Positions 27,860 through 30,089 of a stretch of DNA of 30,089 nucleotides are shown here, one piece after another; the stretch's first letter is position 1; each line of letters starts with the position of its first letter. Position numbers and translations under genes: made by a program. The stretch spans positions 1-30,089 of IMG/VR virus record IMGVR_UViG_3300033141_000928. The stretch is one strand, 5' to 3'. This DNA is from a virus. The notes under the pieces are model-generated. The model was not told the origin of the DNA and ran no database searches. It worked only from the letters and a program-made list of their open reading frames with translations.

Positions 27860-28699
27860 TTAAGCATCACAATAGCTCACAGCGCCAACCGTAGAGATTA
27901 CAAAGGCTGAATCTCCTATATTAGCTGTTTGCGTTATCTCATCACCTAATGTATCGCCAGCATTAGCACCAAACCCCGCATAAGTAGGATTAAGGTTATT
28001 ATAAGCAGGGCTTAAAGTAACGGATAACGGCGATGTATTAGCATTATTATCCTTAAAGGTTACTGTACTGGTCGCTGTGTTTAAGTCTAATGAGGCCGTA
28101 TAAACGCCAGGTGCCATTACCGATACAACGCCAACTGGTGAAGCACCTAAAGCATCAAATATAACGCCCGTGCTTGGGTCCATCACCAAGCCGCATAGCA
28201 CATCTGAAATACCTGTAATAGGCGAGGCCGAAATAAACCCTAAAATAAAACTATTCCCCGTACCTGTCTGAGCTTGAAAGGTTGTTTCAATATGAACAAT
28301 TGATGATTGACTTGTAAACCCAAAGGCTGCATCAACCACAACAGGCGTATTATTTCCAACAGTTGAGGCGTTATTTATACCTGTAATGTTATTGCCAACT
28401 ATATTAGTTGTTTGACCGCCAGCAATAACGGTAGGCGTATAAGTAGGAGATGCGCAGAAAGTAGCGCCACCAATAACCACTGAACCGGTCGAGGTATCAG
28501 CACCTATCTGAACAATAACAACCCCATCAGACAATTTGCACAATATTTGATCTTTTTCATTAAGTTGCAACTTCTTAGTATCAAAATAGCCTGTAGCCGT
28601 AACCGTGGCTGTATCATCAGCCGTTTTATAGGAATAAAGAGCCTGGGCTAGTGTTGAGTTAGTTGCTACTGAGGCAAATGTGCTTTGTGTAAAGGCCAT
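27860..28699 (-). CDS. Head-fibre-like protein with beta-sandwich extension
   Basis: This encodes 279 residues. Residues 1-75 are the shared anchor domain (MAFTQSTFASVATNS ... GYFDTKKLQLNEKD). The remainder is Ser/Thr/Gly/Asn-rich and all-beta (SSIVHIETTFQAQ, GVYTASLDLNTATSTVTFKD), looking like a lectin- or SPRY-like jelly-roll. Surface display on the capsid with glycan binding is plausible. It overlaps the next gene upstream by one base (28699). Confidence 0.65.
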   Translation of the reverse strand: MAFTQSTFASVATNSTLAQALYSYKTADDTATVTATGYFDTKKLQLNEKDQILCKLSDGVVIVQIGADTSTGSVVIGGATFCASPTYTPTVIAGGQTTNIVGNNITGINNASTVGNNTPVVVDAAFGFTSQSSIVHIETTFQAQTGTGNSFILGFISASPITGISDVLCGLVMDPSTGVIFDALGASPVGVVSVMAPGVYTASLDLNTATSTVTFKDNNANTSPLSVTLSPAYNNLNPTYAGFGANAGDTLGDEITQTANIGDSAFVISTVGAVSYCDA

Positions 28700-28932
28700 T
28701 AGGTAATACTCAAAGTTACGGTAGACATATCAGCATTGACTGTAGCGATTGCTGGACCGTCAGAAGCCGCTACCATGATAAAATCATCTTCATTTAGTTG
28801 CTGCTGCTTATCAATAAAATAGTCTGTTGAACTTACTGTTGCCAGTGAGTCGACAGTATTATAAGCGTAGACCGCTGGAGCCTCCGTGCTATTGGCCCCA
28901 ACTGGACTAAATGTTTGCTGTGTAAATGCCAT
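28699..28932 (-). CDS. Minimal anchor-domain paralogue (head-fibre-like)
   Basis: This encodes 77 residues consisting only of the domain shared with the neighbours (MAFTQQTFSPVGANSTEAPA, DSLATVSSTDYFIDKQQQL, NADMSTVTLS). It may be the basic capsid-bound unit onto which other paralogues carry extensions. The start lies 3 bases after the scaffold stop. Confidence 0.65.
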   Translation of the reverse strand: MAFTQQTFSPVGANSTEAPAVYAYNTVDSLATVSSTDYFIDKQQQLNEDDFIMVAASDGPAIATVNADMSTVTLSIT

Positions 28933-28935
28933 AAA

Positions 28936-29667
28936 TTACCCCGTAAACCCTGAAGCCGCGCAATCATCACGCCAAGCCTGAGCGTATGCTTTGTTTTGCA
29001 TCAATCTATTGCCGTTCTCATCTTTAGCAAATTGACGCTTTCTTAAATCATCGTGAATACTAACTACTTCACTCGATAAATCCTCTTTTGGTAGAGTAGG
29101 ATTTTTTGTAGAAGATATCAAACCTTCCATAGCTTCCACAATAGCAGCAGAATTAGCAGCACCTTTAAGGGCATCAGCCAAATGGCTGGGTAGACTTGCA
29201 TCAAGCCATAATTTAACATCTTTAATCCTACGTGAAGCATGTTCACCCAAAGCATCAAGCTCTCTAGCCTTCTCGGCTTGTACAGCCTGCTCTTTCTCGA
29301 ATTCATCTTTAGCGGTGAGATTTAATAACCTATCAAAACCTTCTTGATCCATATCTGAATCTTTGGCTATTTCTATAAGTGATTTTACGTAGTCTGATTC
29401 ACTATCTAAACCTTCTAGTAATTCTTCTGGAATATCTTCAGAGAAATTAAATTCATAAGCATCTGGAGCAGATTTCTTGCCGCTTAATTTATCGCTAGCG
29501 TGTTTCCAAGACTTGTGCACATCTTCAGCCCTTAGCTCGCCTTTCTCACCATCCCAAAAGCGTTCGTCACACCACTCAGGACGTTCAGCTAAAGTAGTCT
29601 CTTCAGTGGTTTGCTCTGTAGTTTCTTCTGTAGCCTGCTCTGTAGTTTCTTCGGTAGCTTCAGTCAT
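28936..29667 (-). CDS. Capsid scaffolding protein
   Basis: This encodes 243 residues (T7 gp9: 307). An acidic, repetitive N-terminus (TEETTEQATEETTEQTTEET) is followed by PEWCDERFWDGEKGELR and PDAYEFNF, the pattern seen at the start of many podovirus scaffolds, then highly charged helices. A basic C-terminal region (HDDLRKRQFAKDENGNRLM) would bind the capsid protein. Located between portal and capsid genes, as expected. It overlaps the previous gene by 8 bases. Confidence 0.8.
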   Translation of the reverse strand: MTEATEETTEQATEETTEQTTEETTLAERPEWCDERFWDGEKGELRAEDVHKSWKHASDKLSGKKSAPDAYEFNFSEDIPEELLEGLDSESDYVKSLIEIAKDSDMDQEGFDRLLNLTAKDEFEKEQAVQAEKARELDALGEHASRRIKDVKLWLDASLPSHLADALKGAANSAAIVEAMEGLISSTKNPTLPKEDLSSEVVSIHDDLRKRQFAKDENGNRLMQNKAYAQAWRDDCAASGFTG

Positions 29668-29953
29668 CGCTATTCTCCGTAGGTTGGTTATAGTTATTTT
29701 CTACCATTTCAATGGTTTTAATTATATGTCGAACAAAACTTGCTGTCCCTTCTCGTATACCGTGGGCCTCTAAGCTATTACCCGGAATAACTGTAGGAGA
29801 CATTACGTAATCATCAAACCATTTATCAAGGAGCTTTGCCCCTTCCTGATTCTGTTTAAATACCCTATGTATCTGGTTATGGTATTCAACTAAGGCAAGT
29901 TCATCTATCTCACTTAAACCTTCTTCACCATCTTCAAAAACATCAAACGACAT
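29660..29953 (-). CDS. Bbp19-like small structural-region protein
   Basis: This encodes 97 residues from ATG 29953 with GAGG 6-7 bases upstream. EYHNQIHRVFKQNQEGAKLLDKWFDDYV followed by a helix with REGTASFVRHIIKTIE resembles the Bbp19-like family, small proteins coded between portal and scaffold/capsid in podoviruses. Function unknown. It starts within the last codons of the portal gene. Confidence 0.7.
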   Translation of the reverse strand: MSFDVFEDGEEGLSEIDELALVEYHNQIHRVFKQNQEGAKLLDKWFDDYVMSPTVIPGNSLEAHGIREGTASFVRHIIKTIEMVENNYNQPTENSDD

Positions 29954-30089
29954 TTTCAACCTCACCAACACCAGCCGCTAAAGATTCCCCTGTATCCATC
30001 ACCGTTTGAGCTGCCTGCTCCGACTCTGTTTTAGTTCTGATTAATGTCTCAAAACCACCATATTTAGCAGCAAGGAAGCTAGGCACATC
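29943..30089 (-). CDS. Portal (head-tail connector) protein, C-terminal end only
   Basis: The frame enters from the right edge and ends in TGA at 29945-29943; 48 residues are visible (DVPSFLAAKYGGFETLIRTK, then a Gln/Ala/Glu-rich tail). Position before the Bbp19-like and scaffold genes, and the polar Ala/Gln/Glu tail, fit the end of a podovirus portal. The body lies outside the window, so the call is mostly by context. Confidence 0.55.
   Translation of the reverse strand, partial: DVPSFLAAKYGGFETLIRTKTESEQAAQTVMDTGESLAAGVGEVENVV

Overview
The window is part of an AT-rich, tailed bacteriophage (or prophage) genome of the podovirus type. The right half (13368-30089, all on the minus strand) is a T7-like virion block read right to left: end of the portal gene, a small Bbp19-like gene, scaffold, a family of head-fibre-like proteins, small accessory genes, major capsid protein, tail tubes A and B (T7 gp11/gp12-like), internal virion proteins (gp14-, gp15- and a split gp16-like pair) and a tail fibre with a T7 gp17-type N-terminus. 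The capsid gene has its own promoter upstream and a strong hairpin terminator downstream.

The left-centre is a lambda-style early region. Overlapping back-to-back promoters near 6360-6403 drive a leftward operon (small genes, a Sak3/Rad52-like annealing protein, an SSB-like protein, a Cys-x-x repeat protein) and a rightward operon: a Cro-like HTH protein, an O-like initiator with an internal iteron origin, a P-like helicase loader, a C5 cytosine methyltransferase with a second open frame that looks like a protein family of its own, nuclease-like genes, an M15 endolysin and tightly coupled tiny genes. The other lysis genes (membrane proteins/holin candidates, Rz, embedded Rz1) lie on the opposite strand at 11335-12835. 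A divergent control region at 12836-12959 separates them from two small rightward genes.

The most unusual region is the left end, 478-3228. It has the structure of an integron gene-cassette array: small ORFs separated by imperfect hairpins of about 55-90 bp, bounded by GTTRRRY-like and RYYYAAC-like 7-mers. For four consecutive cassettes the 7-mer at one end is the exact reverse complement of the 7-mer at the other end, which is the pattern left by attC-mediated cassettes. No integron integrase gene is visible. Several cassette ORFs use the TAA inside the inverse core site as their stop codon. Outlying sites are degraded or partly deleted.

Host: nothing names it. Lambda-like early genes, an Rz/Rz1 spanin pair and VCR-like attC sites suggest a Gram-negative, probably marine gammaproteobacterium (inference). 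No tRNA, rRNA, CRISPR array, phage integrase, terminase or RNA polymerase gene was seen. All function calls come from reading motifs and from memory of families; no search was run.
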